IMG/VR virus record: IMGVR_UViG_3300050019_000211
Coordinates: 1 to 51,893 of that record
DNA: 51,893 nucleotides
Source: a virus
Reading direction: 5' to 3' (one strand)
Shown here one piece after another: positions 13,922 through 22,671 of the stretch (position 1 is the stretch's first letter; every line of letters begins with the position of its first letter). The notes under the pieces were generated by a model. It was not told where the DNA came from. It saw only the letters and a list, made by a program, of their open reading frames with translations, and did no database searches. The translations under genes and the position numbers were made by a program.

Positions 13922-14142
13922 CGCACCGGGCGACGCATCAGGCGGACTATCGCGTCGAGCACGTCACTCACATTTACGCCCTGCGTCCGCGTTCGTTCAA
14001 GTGGTGTTAGCTCCATCAGAACGGCGTGTCCGTCAAACAACTGCATTGGAATCGGCTCTACAGAAACGCGGCATGGAGCGCAACTGCCCTTAGCCTTGGG
14101 CTTCGGCAACGGTTGCAGGATAGCAATTGATTTTCGTTTCAT
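13843..14142 (-). CDS. Hypothetical protein at array border
   Basis: This 99-residue basic protein begins MKRKSIAILQPLPKPKAK. It contains an Arg-rich C-terminal part (PRSRTEGA) encoded by the attC R9 sequence. It overlaps the upstream gene by 53 bases. It lies just outside the cassette array. No family was recognised. Confidence 0.45.
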   Translation of the reverse strand: MKRKSIAILQPLPKPKAKGSCAPCRVSVEPIPMQLFDGHAVLMELTPLERTRTQGVNVSDVLDAIVRLMRRPVRQNACADLPPTKARQPRSRTEGAIGG

Positions 14143-14413
14143 ATTTTTGCTTTCTGGTTTTCGGCGGGCAGTGGCTCATCACCGACTTCTGAAACCGATG
14201 CGCCGCCGACTTGGCCGTGGCCAGACATTCGGGGCAAATTCCATCGCTGCCACGCCGCTGAAAGGTGAAATACGCCATCGGATTCTCGCCCTCCCACTCG
14301 CCGCCTGGTGTCAGGCGGTAACGCACCTCCCCAATCCGGTTCACACACCACTTGCACCGGACCGCCAGCGCCGAAGTGGCATCGGAAATAATGGGCGACT
14401 CCGTGGTGTTCAT
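14090..14413 (-). CDS. Zinc-binding hypothetical protein
   Basis: This 107-residue protein has CKWC (about residues 20-23) and CPEC (about 62-65), a likely zinc ribbon. The start at 14413 overlaps the stop of the gene upstream as ATGA. Its role is unknown. Confidence 0.6.
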   Translation of the reverse strand: MNTTESPIISDATSALAVRCKWCVNRIGEVRYRLTPGGEWEGENPMAYFTFQRRGSDGICPECLATAKSAAHRFQKSVMSHCPPKTRKQKYETKINCYPATVAEAQG

Positions 14414-14571
14414 ATTTTCCCAAAGACAAAGCAACCGGCGATGGTGATCGCGCACACGGCGATGACAAAGATCCGTTGCCGCCGCAATTCCCGGCGCCGC
14501 CGCTCCATAAACAGCCCGTCATCATGGAACCGCCGGCCGTCCGAATAACCAACTATTTTTTTTGTGTTCAC
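14410..14571 (-). CDS. Small single-pass membrane protein
   Basis: This is a 53-residue protein. A GTG start (NTKKIVGYSDG...) is followed by a basic helix (ERRRRELRRQR) and one hydrophobic segment (IFVIAVCAITIAGCFVF) at the C-terminus. A tail-anchored membrane protein is likely. The GTG at 14569-14571 is chosen because upstream sequence overlaps the HTH gene. Confidence 0.5.
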   Translation of the reverse strand: MNTKKIVGYSDGRRFHDDGLFMERRRRELRRQRIFVIAVCAITIAGCFVFGKI

Positions 14572-14582
14572 ATTTAGGTTTA

Positions 14583-14846
14583 TCACAACGTCAATCCGGC
14601 GTTCAAAGCCGCCTGTGCGTAACGGGCCAGTTCCGCAAATAGAATCTGCCGGCCACTGGTGCGGTTGATGCGCAGGGGATCGCCGGGTTGCCGGCGGCAT
14701 TGTTCCCAGAGCCATGTCCGGCCGCGCCCGAGTATTTTGGCCGCTTCCACATCATCTTTGGCCACCAAGCGCCGATGTTTGCGCACCAGTTCCAGCGCCA
14801 GCTTCTCAGCCAAGTCCGCCATGACGCCATGTCCGGTCGCACTCAT
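14583..14846 (-). CDS. Small HTH protein
   Basis: This 87-residue protein has KDDVEAAKILGRGRTWLWEQ followed by DPLRINRTSGRQ, resembling the winged or excisionase-like helix-turn-helix of phage DNA-binding proteins. It overlaps the next gene by ATGA. It probably regulates early or integrative functions. Confidence 0.6.
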   Translation of the reverse strand: MSATGHGVMADLAEKLALELVRKHRRLVAKDDVEAAKILGRGRTWLWEQCRRQPGDPLRINRTSGRQILFAELARYAQAALNAGLTL

Positions 14847-15070
14847 GCCGCCCGCGCCTTTTGTTTGTTTTCGGCGTATTGGCGCCGGATGGTTTCAATC
14901 TGGTTTGCCGCATCGTTGTTGTGGGACCGCAACCCGATCAATGCCATGCGCCGAAGAAACTCACCCAGACTGCGGTCGTCCACGAACGCCAGCCGCGCCC
15001 AAATATCCTTCTCGGAGTCCACCAGGTTGACGCCCACATTGCCGGTTCCTTTGCCAAGGGGATTGGTCAT
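14843..15070 (-). CDS. Hypothetical regulatory protein
   Basis: This 75-residue protein has a central amphipathic helix (RSLGEFLRRMALIGLRSH) and a charged C-terminus. It may be a small DNA-binding or dimeric protein. It is coupled on both sides by ATGA overlaps. Confidence 0.55.
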   Translation of the reverse strand: MTNPLGKGTGNVGVNLVDSEKDIWARLAFVDDRSLGEFLRRMALIGLRSHNNDAANQIETIRRQYAENKQKARAA

Positions 15071-15222
15071 CGCCGGGCCTTTCTTTTTTTGGAAAAATGC
15101 TCCACCAACCGGCGGCAGATGAACTTGCTGAAGCTTAAATCTTCGCTGCGCGCCTGCCTTTTGGCCCGCGCCAAGAGTTTTGGGTGGATGCTGATTCCGG
15201 TTGTTATTATTGGCGATTTCAT
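15067..15222 (-). CDS. Ribbon-helix-helix protein
   Basis: This 51-residue protein contains TTGISIHPKLLARAKRQAR...FSKFICRRLVEHF, the strand-helix-helix layout of ribbon-helix-helix DNA-binding proteins. The ATG at 15222 is preferred over 15264, because the longer form would be translated from within a perfect palindrome. The protein resembles the divergent gene product at 15320, so the two may be paired regulators. Confidence 0.6.
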   Translation of the reverse strand: MKSPIITTGISIHPKLLARAKRQARSEDLSFSKFICRRLVEHFSKKRKARR

Positions 15223-15234
15223 TGGTTGCGCTGA

Positions 15235-15257
15235 ATCTTGTAAAGACTTTACAAGAT
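15235..15257. promoter_or_regulatory. Operator palindrome between divergent RHH genes
   Basis: ATCTTGTAAAG, one base, CTTTACAAGAT is a perfect palindrome with 11-base arms. A further half-like CAAGAT lies at about 15263. It lies between the leftward gene starting at 15222 and the rightward gene starting at 15320. It is a likely binding site for one or both ribbon-helix-helix proteins. Confidence 0.65.
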
Positions 15258-15319
15258 CATGCAAGATTCGTCAACTAATATCTTGAATTATTTTTGGGGG
15301 CCGATTATGCTTCAAATAG

Positions 15320-15595
15320 ATGAAGGCAAAATACGTCACAACCGGCATCAGCTTTCCAGACCCGGAACTGATGGCCCGGACGAAAGCAGAGGCGAAGAAA
15401 AGGCGATGGTCTTTCTCCAGTTTCGTCTGCTGGGTGCTGGAGAATTATTTTTCCAGGCATGACGCCGACTTGATCACCCATTCGGCTGACGGCGGATCTT
15501 CGGACAATCATTACAAGGCGAAATCGCTTCTTTTTCAGAAGCCGACATTCGCCCTAGAATGCCTCACCGCTGCCGCTGCCGGCCGAGATGGATGA
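15320..15595 (+). CDS. Ribbon-helix-helix protein, divergent
   Basis: This 91-residue protein has TTGISFPDPELMARTKAEAKK...SFSSFVCWVLENYF, clearly related to the protein at 15067 on the other strand. The C-terminal 40 residues are unlike any known domain. It is the only rightward gene in this leftward block. A repressor or switch function is plausible. Confidence 0.65.
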   Translation: MKAKYVTTGISFPDPELMARTKAEAKKRRWSFSSFVCWVLENYFSRHDADLITHSADGGSSDNHYKAKSLLFQKPTFALECLTAAAAGRDG

Positions 15596-15628
15596 ACAGC
15601 GCCAGGCAGGCGGCAAGCAATGCGGCCT

Positions 15629-16567
15629 TCATGTCAGGATGACGTGGCCTTTCAACACCCTGGCATCGCTGCGAAGGTATGGCTTGTAATAGCCGCGCGT
15701 GAAATATCTATTGAACTCGACCGAGCACCGAGTCACCGTGCCATCGTCACGGTTGGTTTTGAACCGGAGAATGGCTCCGCCCACTTCCATCCTCAATCGC
15801 TTCTTCCGTGTGAAAATATCCTGATCCTTGAACCCGGGCATCCCGATCACGTGGACGTTGCGCTCGACCATGTAATTCCCGACGTGATAATGGCCCTGTA
15901 TCAGGATGTTCGGCTTTTCCCCTCCCTCGAACGCTTCCACTTGTTTTTGAGCCGTGTAACTTCGCGCGTAGGCCGACCCGCCGCCGGGGTGCTGCAATTT
16001 GATGATGGTTGAATGCGCGCCGCCATGTTTCACCTCAATGTCCGATTCGATATGGCCGCAATAAATCAAATCCCGCCGGCCCTGATCCTTTGCCAGATAC
16101 GTCAGGTAGGCGCCGAAGTTGAACCCCTCCTTCATCCACCAGCCCTCGTGGTCATCGCCGGTGATGAAGTATGTCCTGATGTCGGCGCGGGCAGGATAAT
16201 TGTCAATGAAATACTGGCACTGGCCGTCTATGCTGGATTCAAAAACGCTGCCGCCGTTGACCTTGGGGATGTAACCGTCCACCGGGTTGCCGGCGTGAAG
16301 AACGGTGTGGATGCCCTCGGCGGCGAATAAATCATATTGCGCATGAAGCTCTGATAGACGCTCCTCTTTGCAACATAGATGCGTATCGGCAACCAGCCCC
16401 AGGCTGAACCAACCGCCGTCATTCAGCACGCGCACTGGCAGATGCCCAAACTCCGGCTTGGGCAGCTTGGATGCGTGCCGGACCACCGGCGCTATCTCCG
16501 GCTGTTCCTCGCCGTCAATTGTGAATTTTCCAGGCGCGCCACGCCTTGATTGTTTTTGCATTGCCAT
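15629..16567 (-). CDS. Calcineurin-like metallophosphoesterase
   Basis: This 312-residue protein has metal-binding signatures VADTHLC (residues 59-65), HAGNPVDGY, TGDDHEGW and GHYHVG, in the order of the metallophosphoesterase family. The enzyme uses two metal ions to cut phosphate esters. In phages such enzymes may act on nucleotides or nucleic acids. The substrate is unknown. Confidence 0.8.
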   Translation of the reverse strand: MAMQKQSRRGAPGKFTIDGEEQPEIAPVVRHASKLPKPEFGHLPVRVLNDGGWFSLGLVADTHLCCKEERLSELHAQYDLFAAEGIHTVLHAGNPVDGYIPKVNGGSVFESSIDGQCQYFIDNYPARADIRTYFITGDDHEGWWMKEGFNFGAYLTYLAKDQGRRDLIYCGHIESDIEVKHGGAHSTIIKLQHPGGGSAYARSYTAQKQVEAFEGGEKPNILIQGHYHVGNYMVERNVHVIGMPGFKDQDIFTRKKRLRMEVGGAILRFKTNRDDGTVTRCSVEFNRYFTRGYYKPYLRSDARVLKGHVILT

Positions 16568-16778
16568 AAATCATTAAACGCCCCTGATTGGCTTTGTATT
16601 CGTCCGGCAGGGATGTGCCGATGTGTAGAATGGTTCCTGGACTGATGCCGGCCGCCGATGCCAAACCGACGCGCGTTTTTAATTCTCCATCGGGAAGCTT
16701 TTTAAGCGCCGCAATGCACGCCACAACCGACGGCAATTCGGCTTGAGCCGCGGACTTGCAATCAATTGTAAATTTCAT
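16515..16778 (-). CDS. Small winged-helix-like protein
   Basis: This 87-residue protein contains LKKLPDGELKTRVGLASAAG and GTILHIGTSLPDEY, resembling a small winged-helix domain. It overlaps the metallophosphoesterase gene by 53 bases and the next gene by four. No named family. Confidence 0.5.
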   Translation of the reverse strand: MKFTIDCKSAAQAELPSVVACIAALKKLPDGELKTRVGLASAAGISPGTILHIGTSLPDEYKANQGRLMIYGNAKTIKAWRAWKIHN

Positions 16779-17035
16779 GGCGGTTTTGCGCGGGTCCTCT
16801 TTGGTTGCCGCTTTCTTAAAAACTTCCGCTCGTCATGGATGATTGCCGGCGTGCAATCAACAAACTTGATTCCCATCCCCGTCATCATTTCCTCAAAAAA
16901 CTTCACCTTTTCGCTTTTCGTCGGAGCCGCATGACCCAGCACGGGCTGGCCGGGTTGGTCGGAAATAACGGCCGGTTTTTGTGACGGCAACCGCGGCACC
17001 CCCTCTGCATGATTATGTTCCTCGGCGGTGTTCAT
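16775..17035 (-). CDS. Hypothetical protein
   Basis: This 86-residue protein has a Lys/Arg-rich C-terminus (RKFLRKRQPKRTRAK). It is coupled to both neighbours by four-base overlaps. It has no recognised domain. Confidence 0.5.
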   Translation of the reverse strand: MNTAEEHNHAEGVPRLPSQKPAVISDQPGQPVLGHAAPTKSEKVKFFEEMMTGMGIKFVDCTPAIIHDERKFLRKRQPKRTRAKPP

Positions 17036-17475
17036 GGCTCGTGGCCGTTGATGCGGCCGTTATCGGCCAGAAGCGATACCCGGGCCGCGTTGCGCCGCAT
17101 CGGCAGCGGGCATTCCTTGAGATTGAAATGCCGCCGCTTGAACCCATCAAACCCCAGGTTCCAACATCCGTAAATGTTAGCCGCGCTTGTGGATGTTCCC
17201 GCCCTGAGCAGCCGGCGCTTAATGATGGCGAGGTAGCCATTGGCTGTGTTCTGCGCGCGGATCATACTTTCCTGATCGTTCCCGGCGATGTCTTGGAAGT
17301 GCTCGCCCACGTCAAGAAACTGCCGGTCAGTTCGGGTTCCATAAGCCCTTTTCACGTCCAGCCACGCCGGGCGGTGGATTTGAAAAACAGACACGGCCAG
17401 ACCGCGCTCGTCCTGGTGCGGCGCCGTCCATCGGTTGCCGGTTTCCACAATGGCTATGGCCTGGGTCAAAAGCAT
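17032..17475 (-). CDS. Lysozyme/transglycosylase-like protein
   Basis: This 147-residue protein has AIVETGNRWTAPHQDERGLAVSVFQIHRPAW, an SLT-like pattern with a candidate catalytic Glu in VETGNR. It ends with WNLGFDGF-type aromatic motifs. The start at 17475, one base after the previous stop, is chosen because the longer frame overlaps that gene. It probably cleaves peptidoglycan as endolysin or entry enzyme. Confidence 0.65.
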   Translation of the reverse strand: MLLTQAIAIVETGNRWTAPHQDERGLAVSVFQIHRPAWLDVKRAYGTRTDRQFLDVGEHFQDIAGNDQESMIRAQNTANGYLAIIKRRLLRAGTSTSAANIYGCWNLGFDGFKRRHFNLKECPLPMRRNAARVSLLADNGRINGHEP

Positions 17476-17476
17476 A

Positions 17477-17671
17477 TCAGTCTCGATGTGGGTTCCGGTG
17501 CTTTTCCGCGACCCGGGGAAGGCGCTCGGCGCCCAACTCATAAATCCAGCGCACCGCCTCCTCGATGGTCATGCTGGACGGGATCGCTCGTCCGATTTGC
17601 AGCACCGTGCCCTGGGGTCGGCCGCCTTTTTCGGTCCAGATTTTCAGGAATAATGTTTCGGCGGCCGGCAT
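17477..17671 (-). CDS. Hypothetical protein
   Basis: This 64-residue protein starts PAAETLFLKIWTEKGG and has the helix IEEAVRWIYELGAE. It is placed between the lysozyme-like and the DUF1353 genes. Its function is unknown. Confidence 0.5.
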   Translation of the reverse strand: MPAAETLFLKIWTEKGGRPQGTVLQIGRAIPSSMTIEEAVRWIYELGAERLPRVAEKHRNPHRD

Positions 17672-17675
17672 AATG

Positions 17676-18161
17676 TCATCCGCGGTCCTCTTTGAAGGCG
17701 TGCCAGCCTCCAATCGTCACGCCCTCGTAAATCGCATCCATCTGCAACTTCTCAAATGTGGTCGGGTTTGGCTTGATAGCCTTCATCATTTCGAGCAGCA
17801 GCACATTACATGCGCCTTCCGTGTCCGCGCCCGGAAACGCCAGATGCTTTAAACCATCAGAGTTCACCGCCAGCAACGAATTTTGGAAAGCAGAATCATG
17901 GCCAAGTGCGGGCAGCGACCACCAGCCATAAGGAATCAGAAATAGCGGAGGCCCCCACAGCGCGGGCGGTGCAGAGGCATAATCAGTTGGCTGAAATGGT
18001 GGAATCTCGTAAAGTGTGCCGTCCAAAGACAGATAAAACACCGGCTTTAGCACTTTTGAAATCAGCCTTCCGTTAGCGTCAATCGCATTATAGCTCTGCC
18101 AATCCTGCGACGAGAATTGTCCAGGTGAAAGGTGGTATCCGCAGATTGGAAAGGCATCCAT
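17676..18161 (-). CDS. DUF1353 domain protein
   Basis: This 161-residue protein contains PFQPTDYASAPPALWG and LPALGHDSAFQN, the TDxAS and LxHD motifs of the DUF1353 family. These proteins are frequent in phage lysis and tail regions. The role is unknown, though the conserved His-Asp pair suggests a metal-dependent or hydrolytic function. Confidence 0.75.
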   Translation of the reverse strand: MDAFPICGYHLSPGQFSSQDWQSYNAIDANGRLISKVLKPVFYLSLDGTLYEIPPFQPTDYASAPPALWGPPLFLIPYGWWSLPALGHDSAFQNSLLAVNSDGLKHLAFPGADTEGACNVLLLEMMKAIKPNPTTFEKLQMDAIYEGVTIGGWHAFKEDRG

Positions 18162-18217
18162 ACTTCAACATTGGCCGGGCGTCGGAGGAACGAGCACCCG
18201 GCCATTTTTGGTGGAAA

Positions 18218-18889
18218 TCAGAACTCGCGCAATTGCTGGCTTGGATGCTGATTCAAAGCCACTGTTGACCATGCGTTCGCTTTCTGGTTGGCTGCAAGAA
18301 CCGGAGCCGAATATGTCCCCCAACCGATTCTCAAATAAAGCCCAATCCAATTTCCAGAATACGCCGGGCCAGTTCCAGACTCGTTTCCATAGTAACCGCC
18401 ACCAGAAAAGATGACTGGGTTTTTAGCTACGTTGAGTTGGTAAATGTGCAAGTCAACGCCGGCTCGTGTGGCGTTCATAAGGTTCCCTTGGTTCTGTCCG
18501 CTGAACGGAGTGCCGACGAATGTGCCGACGAATGGACGCGCAAACTTGTTGGTGATTCCGAACAAGTTAAGTGGAGCAATCGCCGTGGACAGTTGTATGC
18601 CAACAGATAAGTTGTAAGAGGCTGCTTGGGCAGCCTTGTTTGGCGTCCACTCTTTTGCCATACCTGCGCCGACAGCAACCATGCTGTTCGCGTTGTAGAA
18701 CCACAAGCCGGCAATCTTGTTCGCGTCACCAGTCAATTTTCGCTCACCGGCGATAACGTAGGTGGCATTTGTTGAGCCAAGCGAATCGTTGTAGATCGCT
18801 GATATGTCAGCCGGAATGCTTTGAGCCTTAACTGATACCCCGCACGCCAGAAGCAGTGCGGCCAATCCGATTGCGATTTTGTTTTTCAT
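18218..18889 (-). CDS. Secreted outer-membrane-like protein
   Basis: This 223-residue protein has a signal peptide (KNKIAIGLAALLLACG, cleavage near KAQS). The mature part is rich in Gly, Asn and aromatic residues in alternating patterns, compatible with a beta-barrel. The start at 18889 is chosen to keep the signal peptide at the N-terminus. It overlaps the previous small gene by ATGA. Confidence 0.6.
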   Translation of the reverse strand: MKNKIAIGLAALLLACGVSVKAQSIPADISAIYNDSLGSTNATYVIAGERKLTGDANKIAGLWFYNANSMVAVGAGMAKEWTPNKAAQAASYNLSVGIQLSTAIAPLNLFGITNKFARPFVGTFVGTPFSGQNQGNLMNATRAGVDLHIYQLNVAKNPVIFSGGGYYGNESGTGPAYSGNWIGLYLRIGWGTYSAPVLAANQKANAWSTVALNQHPSQQLREF

Positions 18890-19020
18890 GATTTTACGAT
18901 TGCATTTACCGCCAATAGGATGACGGCCACGGCCAGCAATGGCCATGTGGGTTTGATGATTCCGACGACCGCCAGCACAAGTGCGATGACGGGTAGAATC
19001 AGGTGAATGTTATTTTGCAT
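18886..19020 (-). CDS. Two-helix membrane protein
   Basis: This 44-residue protein is almost entirely two hydrophobic helices (ILPVIALVLAVVGII and LLAVAVILLAVNAIV) separated by KPTWP. It could be a small holin-like protein. The start at 19020 (MQNNIH) is chosen since the upstream stretch is highly basic and unlike the rest. Confidence 0.55.
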   Translation of the reverse strand: MQNNIHLILPVIALVLAVVGIIKPTWPLLAVAVILLAVNAIVKS

Positions 19021-19066
19021 TTTTCCTTTCGGTTGTTGTTTTCTTTTTTGTTTTGGACAGCCGTTT

Positions 19067-19171
19067 CTACACAAGTTCCAGCAGCGCCTCTACTGGAACA
19101 TTAAGCTCAATGTCCATCCACTGTGATCCGCGAGGCAGCGCTATATTGAATATACGTCCTGAAAGTTTCAT
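19067..19171 (-). CDS. Small hypothetical protein
   Basis: This is a 34-residue open frame (KLSGRIFNIALPRG...PVEALLELV). It starts at 19171, two bases after the stop of the peptidase gene, and fills the gap before the small membrane protein. Codons are well formed. Its function is unknown. Confidence 0.4.
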   Translation of the reverse strand: MKLSGRIFNIALPRGSQWMDIELNVPVEALLELV

Positions 19172-19173
19172 GG

Positions 19174-19953
19174 TTAAATTCTGTTTGTAAATGTCCACCA
19201 GTCAAATCCGTATTTCAGCATGATTTCGTAACTCATCCACCAATAACCTTGCAAAGCAAATTTTACGCCCCATGAATTTGCGACAAGAAACGCCTGCTTT
19301 GAATCGTCGAAGTCCACTGCCCTGACGGCGTGGCCACCCATCTTCCGCTCGTAGGCTGGTATGGGCATCGGCATGACTCCTGAAGTCTGCCAAGACTTGT
19401 CCTCGAAAGATTCATAGACGGTGAATCCGAAAACAAAATTCCCCTTGTTGGCCAGACAGGTCTTCATATCCGTCAGCGTGTGCAGCGCGTAGTAGCTGCG
19501 AATCGCATTCGGCAGGGCGTCGGTGTAACACTGTTGCGGTGGCTTTGTCAGGGCGTTGAAAAATCCATCACTGTCGCGGTAAGGATATTCATCTTCAGGA
19601 CAAATTCCATATTGCGCGAGTGCCTGAATCGAAGCGCGGAGCGTCGAGCCACTGTCGGTCATCGTGTCACCGTCTATTGAACGAGAATTGTAATACTCAA
19701 ACTGGCGGCTCGGCAACCAGAGCGGAATGCCTTTGACGATTTCGTTAAATTGGATTGCCCCTGAAACCGCGTTTGCCGTGCAAGAGCCTTCAGCCTCTTG
19801 ATCCAGAACAGGCGGGCAGATTGCGCGATTATTTGTTATTGCCGGGAGTGGAGTTGCCGGATCAATTTGTGTTTCACGCACCAGACGTTCAAATCCAAAG
19901 TCGAGGATGTGTTGTGGTGACGGCCGCAGATCGTATTTGTATTGAGTTTTCAT
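19174..19953 (-). CDS. Papain-like (C1) cysteine peptidase
   Basis: This 259-residue protein has DQEAEGSCTANA with Gln52 and catalytic Cys58, GGHAVRAV with His208, and NSWG with Asn226. These are the full catalytic set of papain-type peptidases. No signal peptide is seen. Papain-like peptidases are uncommon in phages and might act on host or cell-wall proteins during lysis or on phage structural proteins. Confidence 0.9.
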   Translation of the reverse strand: MKTQYKYDLRPSPQHILDFGFERLVRETQIDPATPLPAITNNRAICPPVLDQEAEGSCTANAVSGAIQFNEIVKGIPLWLPSRQFEYYNSRSIDGDTMTDSGSTLRASIQALAQYGICPEDEYPYRDSDGFFNALTKPPQQCYTDALPNAIRSYYALHTLTDMKTCLANKGNFVFGFTVYESFEDKSWQTSGVMPMPIPAYERKMGGHAVRAVDFDDSKQAFLVANSWGVKFALQGYWWMSYEIMLKYGFDWWTFTNRI

Positions 19954-20153
19954 TTTGTGTTTTTGTCTTTTAGAAAGTGAATGTTATCTGTGCGAACTGG
20001 TGTTAATCCATATTGACCAAGCTTCACGTTTGCCATGTAAAGCCTTTCTTCCAACATCTCAGCAAATTCGTGATGGACGCACGGAGTCATTGTGCCGATA
20101 TGTTTCGCACCCCTTGCACGCTCGGCATTGGTTAATGGTGTCAGGCTGTTCAT
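19950..20153 (-). CDS. Hypothetical protein
   Basis: This 67-residue protein is soluble, with a histidine-rich centre (CVHHEFAEMLEERLY). It overlaps the peptidase gene by ATGA. No family is known. Confidence 0.55.
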   Translation of the reverse strand: MNSLTPLTNAERARGAKHIGTMTPCVHHEFAEMLEERLYMANVKLGQYGLTPVRTDNIHFLKDKNTK

Positions 20154-20260
20154 GGTTTCGTAAATCGCCGGGGCAACATAAGTATCATCACGACGGCGAT
20201 GATTCTAGGCGTGAAAAGGCCGACCAAAAAGGAGACGCAAACTATAATAGCTGTTATCAT
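20150..20260 (-). CDS. Small single-pass membrane peptide
   Basis: This is a 36-residue peptide with two hydrophobic stretches (ITAIIVCVSFLVGLF and IIAVVMILML) and a basic C-terminus. It overlaps both neighbours by ATGA. It may be a holin or antiholin-like protein of the lysis region. Confidence 0.5.
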   Translation of the reverse strand: MITAIIVCVSFLVGLFTPRIIAVVMILMLPRRFTKP

Positions 20261-20403
20261 GGCTGTTTCTCCGGCTTCTTCTCTCGTTGTGGAATGAGGT
20301 AGTTATAAATGTCCTCACTGCTCTCGTAGAGAAACTCAAATGAATCATCAATAGGTTCAAGCGTAGTCGTTCCAGGTTCGTATATTGTAAATGTGTCGCT
20401 CAT
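20257..20403 (-). CDS. Small acidic hypothetical protein
   Basis: This is a 48-residue protein (SDTFTIYEPGTTTLEP...) rich in Asp and Glu, coupled by ATGA overlaps on both sides. Its function is unknown. Confidence 0.5.
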   Translation of the reverse strand: MSDTFTIYEPGTTTLEPIDDSFEFLYESSEDIYNYLIPQREKKPEKQP

Positions 20404-20774
20404 ATTTTTGTCTCCGACGGAGTGGCCGGCGGAGTGGCCGGTGTTGGTTGAACTACGGGGACAGGAATTGTGACTGGCGCGGCAGCCATCTGAGCGGCGG
20501 TGATTGGTTGTGCCGTAACAGGTGGCACACTTTCTTTTCGGGTTTCCGTTATCACCGTTGAGTCGGGTGTTGTCTCCGATTTAATTTGAGCAAACGTCGT
20601 CGAGCGATACATCTTTACCGCCAAAGCGCCCGCTCCGAGTGAACCGAACGTAACCTTTGCCCAGAATAAAGTTGATGGCTGAAACAAGGTGAACGCCTCA
20701 TCACTTCCAAGTGACGAAGTGATAAATCCAGTCATTGCGATAGCTGCGTAAAGGTATCCATCAAAGTGTTTCAT
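20400..20774 (-). CDS. Membrane protein with proline-rich tail
   Basis: This 124-residue protein has two hydrophobic segments (YLYAAIAMTGFITSS and FWAKVTFGSLGAGALAVKM) followed by a Thr/Pro/Ala-rich tail of about 55 residues. The layout fits a small holin-like or spanin-like protein. It overlaps its neighbour as ATGA. Confidence 0.55.
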   Translation of the reverse strand: MKHFDGYLYAAIAMTGFITSSLGSDEAFTLFQPSTLFWAKVTFGSLGAGALAVKMYRSTTFAQIKSETTPDSTVITETRKESVPPVTAQPITAAQMAAAPVTIPVPVVQPTPATPPATPSETKI

Positions 20775-20777
20775 AAC

Positions 20778-21152
<375 letters not shown>

Positions 21153-21176
21153 ATAAGTTGCCCTTTCGTCCTCAAC

Positions 21177-22670
21177 TCACTGGTGTTTCAAAAATGGTAA
21201 AAACTTTATCCCGCCCGACGGCGGTGCAGGCGTATTAGTCACAGACTCATACGCCCCAATCGTCCACGGGCCGGTTGCCGGGCGAGGATTGCCTGCCTTG
21301 TCAACGGTGAAAAGGCTGTAAAAGTTTGCCCCCGCGCCTATGGCTGGACTGGCGGCTTGCAATGTTCCATCGCTGTTGACCAGAGGATTGGCGTTCACGG
21401 TATGAAGCTCGTAACCCAACGATTGCGCTCCCGCCAATGTAGTGTAGCCCTGACTCCCGAAACTTCCAAAACTGTATTCGTAGCCCGACGGCATGTTATA
21501 AATGATGTTGCTATCCATCAGGAGATTCCCAGTTCCGTAATTGGCCATGTAGAATGTCGCCCCACCACTGGAAATGTTTCCCTTGATGGTGTTCACCCCG
21601 CCATTCGTTCCAAAATTGATTGATGCGCTACTGCCTCCATGCAGGAAGGTATTATTCAAGATTTGAATCCCACCAACCCTCCACGCAAAAATCAAGCCGT
21701 CAGCAACCGATTCACCGGGATTGCCCAGAAACAGATTGTTATAGACAAGGATATTGGTAAAGTCGTTCACCGTTTCACAAGACAGATAAATCCCGGCGGT
21801 GCAATAAGGGCCAAGGTCGGGGCCAATGACATTGTCATAAATCTTCATGTCCCGGATTTTGCCCCCCCAGTTTGACCACGGGAAAAATCCATCGTGATGA
21901 TAATAGTTGCCTATCGGGTCATCCCAGTTGGTGAAACTATAATAATGATTTTTTGCAAACACTATATTATAAATGGCCGAGTTGGTGTCTTGATCGGCGC
22001 AATTCATAACCCAGTTGCAGCGGGAAATCGTGTTTCCAATGATTGTGAAGTTAGAGCAAACACCAATATAGGTCACCGTAATACCGGAGCCTGTGTCATG
22101 CATTACACAGTTGCTGACGGTGAAGTCACTGAACGCGTATGGATACACATTGCAATAATTTGCAATGGCAACTCCCTGGGCACCTCCTACCCCTCCCGAT
22201 TGGTCGTTGGTGCTGGTTCGGACATACATATTTTGGATGAGAAGGTTTTGAACTGTCAAATGGCTGGCTGAACTCCCATAGATTCCACATGACCCTGATT
22301 GGTAAGCCAATCCACTGCCCGATGCAGTGGCTTCGATGACTCCGTTTGAACCTCCATCTATGGTGATGTAGTTCTGGGCGTTCACCCGGATCGCACCGAG
22401 CGGCTGGTTGGTGGCACTTAACTTCGCGTTCGGCTCGAAATAGATGGTGATGGGATTTCCAGCCGTGCCGCTTCCGCCAATGGTCAACTGATTTGTTAGC
22501 GTGCCAACGAGATGAACTGTGTCGCCAGCAATTACGTTCGTCCATTGATTCAGTCCATTCAGGTCGTTAGTTCCGGGGAAATTGCCAGATTGAGAAACGT
22601 AGCGGTCTTCCGCTGACAGGTGCAGTGCAGAGGCACATAGGACGCAGAGGATTACGAGAAAATGTTTCAT
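21177..22670 (-). CDS. Secreted parallel beta-helix protein
   Basis: This 497-residue protein begins with a signal peptide (LVILCVLCASALHLSA) and then shows repeated short beta-strand patterns with Asn and Gly turns (ITIDGGSNGVIEA, LTVQNLLIQNMY, FTIIGNTISRCNW, ILNNTFLHGGS), typical of right-handed parallel beta-helix (pectate-lyase-like) folds. It could be a tailspike-like depolymerase that reaches the periplasm by Sec. A host-derived secreted polysaccharide lyase is an alternative. Confidence 0.7.
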   Translation of the reverse strand: MKHFLVILCVLCASALHLSAEDRYVSQSGNFPGTNDLNGLNQWTNVIAGDTVHLVGTLTNQLTIGGSGTAGNPITIYFEPNAKLSATNQPLGAIRVNAQNYITIDGGSNGVIEATASGSGLAYQSGSCGIYGSSASHLTVQNLLIQNMYVRTSTNDQSGGVGGAQGVAIANYCNVYPYAFSDFTVSNCVMHDTGSGITVTYIGVCSNFTIIGNTISRCNWVMNCADQDTNSAIYNIVFAKNHYYSFTNWDDPIGNYYHHDGFFPWSNWGGKIRDMKIYDNVIGPDLGPYCTAGIYLSCETVNDFTNILVYNNLFLGNPGESVADGLIFAWRVGGIQILNNTFLHGGSSASINFGTNGGVNTIKGNISSGGATFYMANYGTGNLLMDSNIIYNMPSGYEYSFGSFGSQGYTTLAGAQSLGYELHTVNANPLVNSDGTLQAASPAIGAGANFYSLFTVDKAGNPRPATGPWTIGAYESVTNTPAPPSGGIKFLPFLKHQ

Positions 22671-22671
22671 A

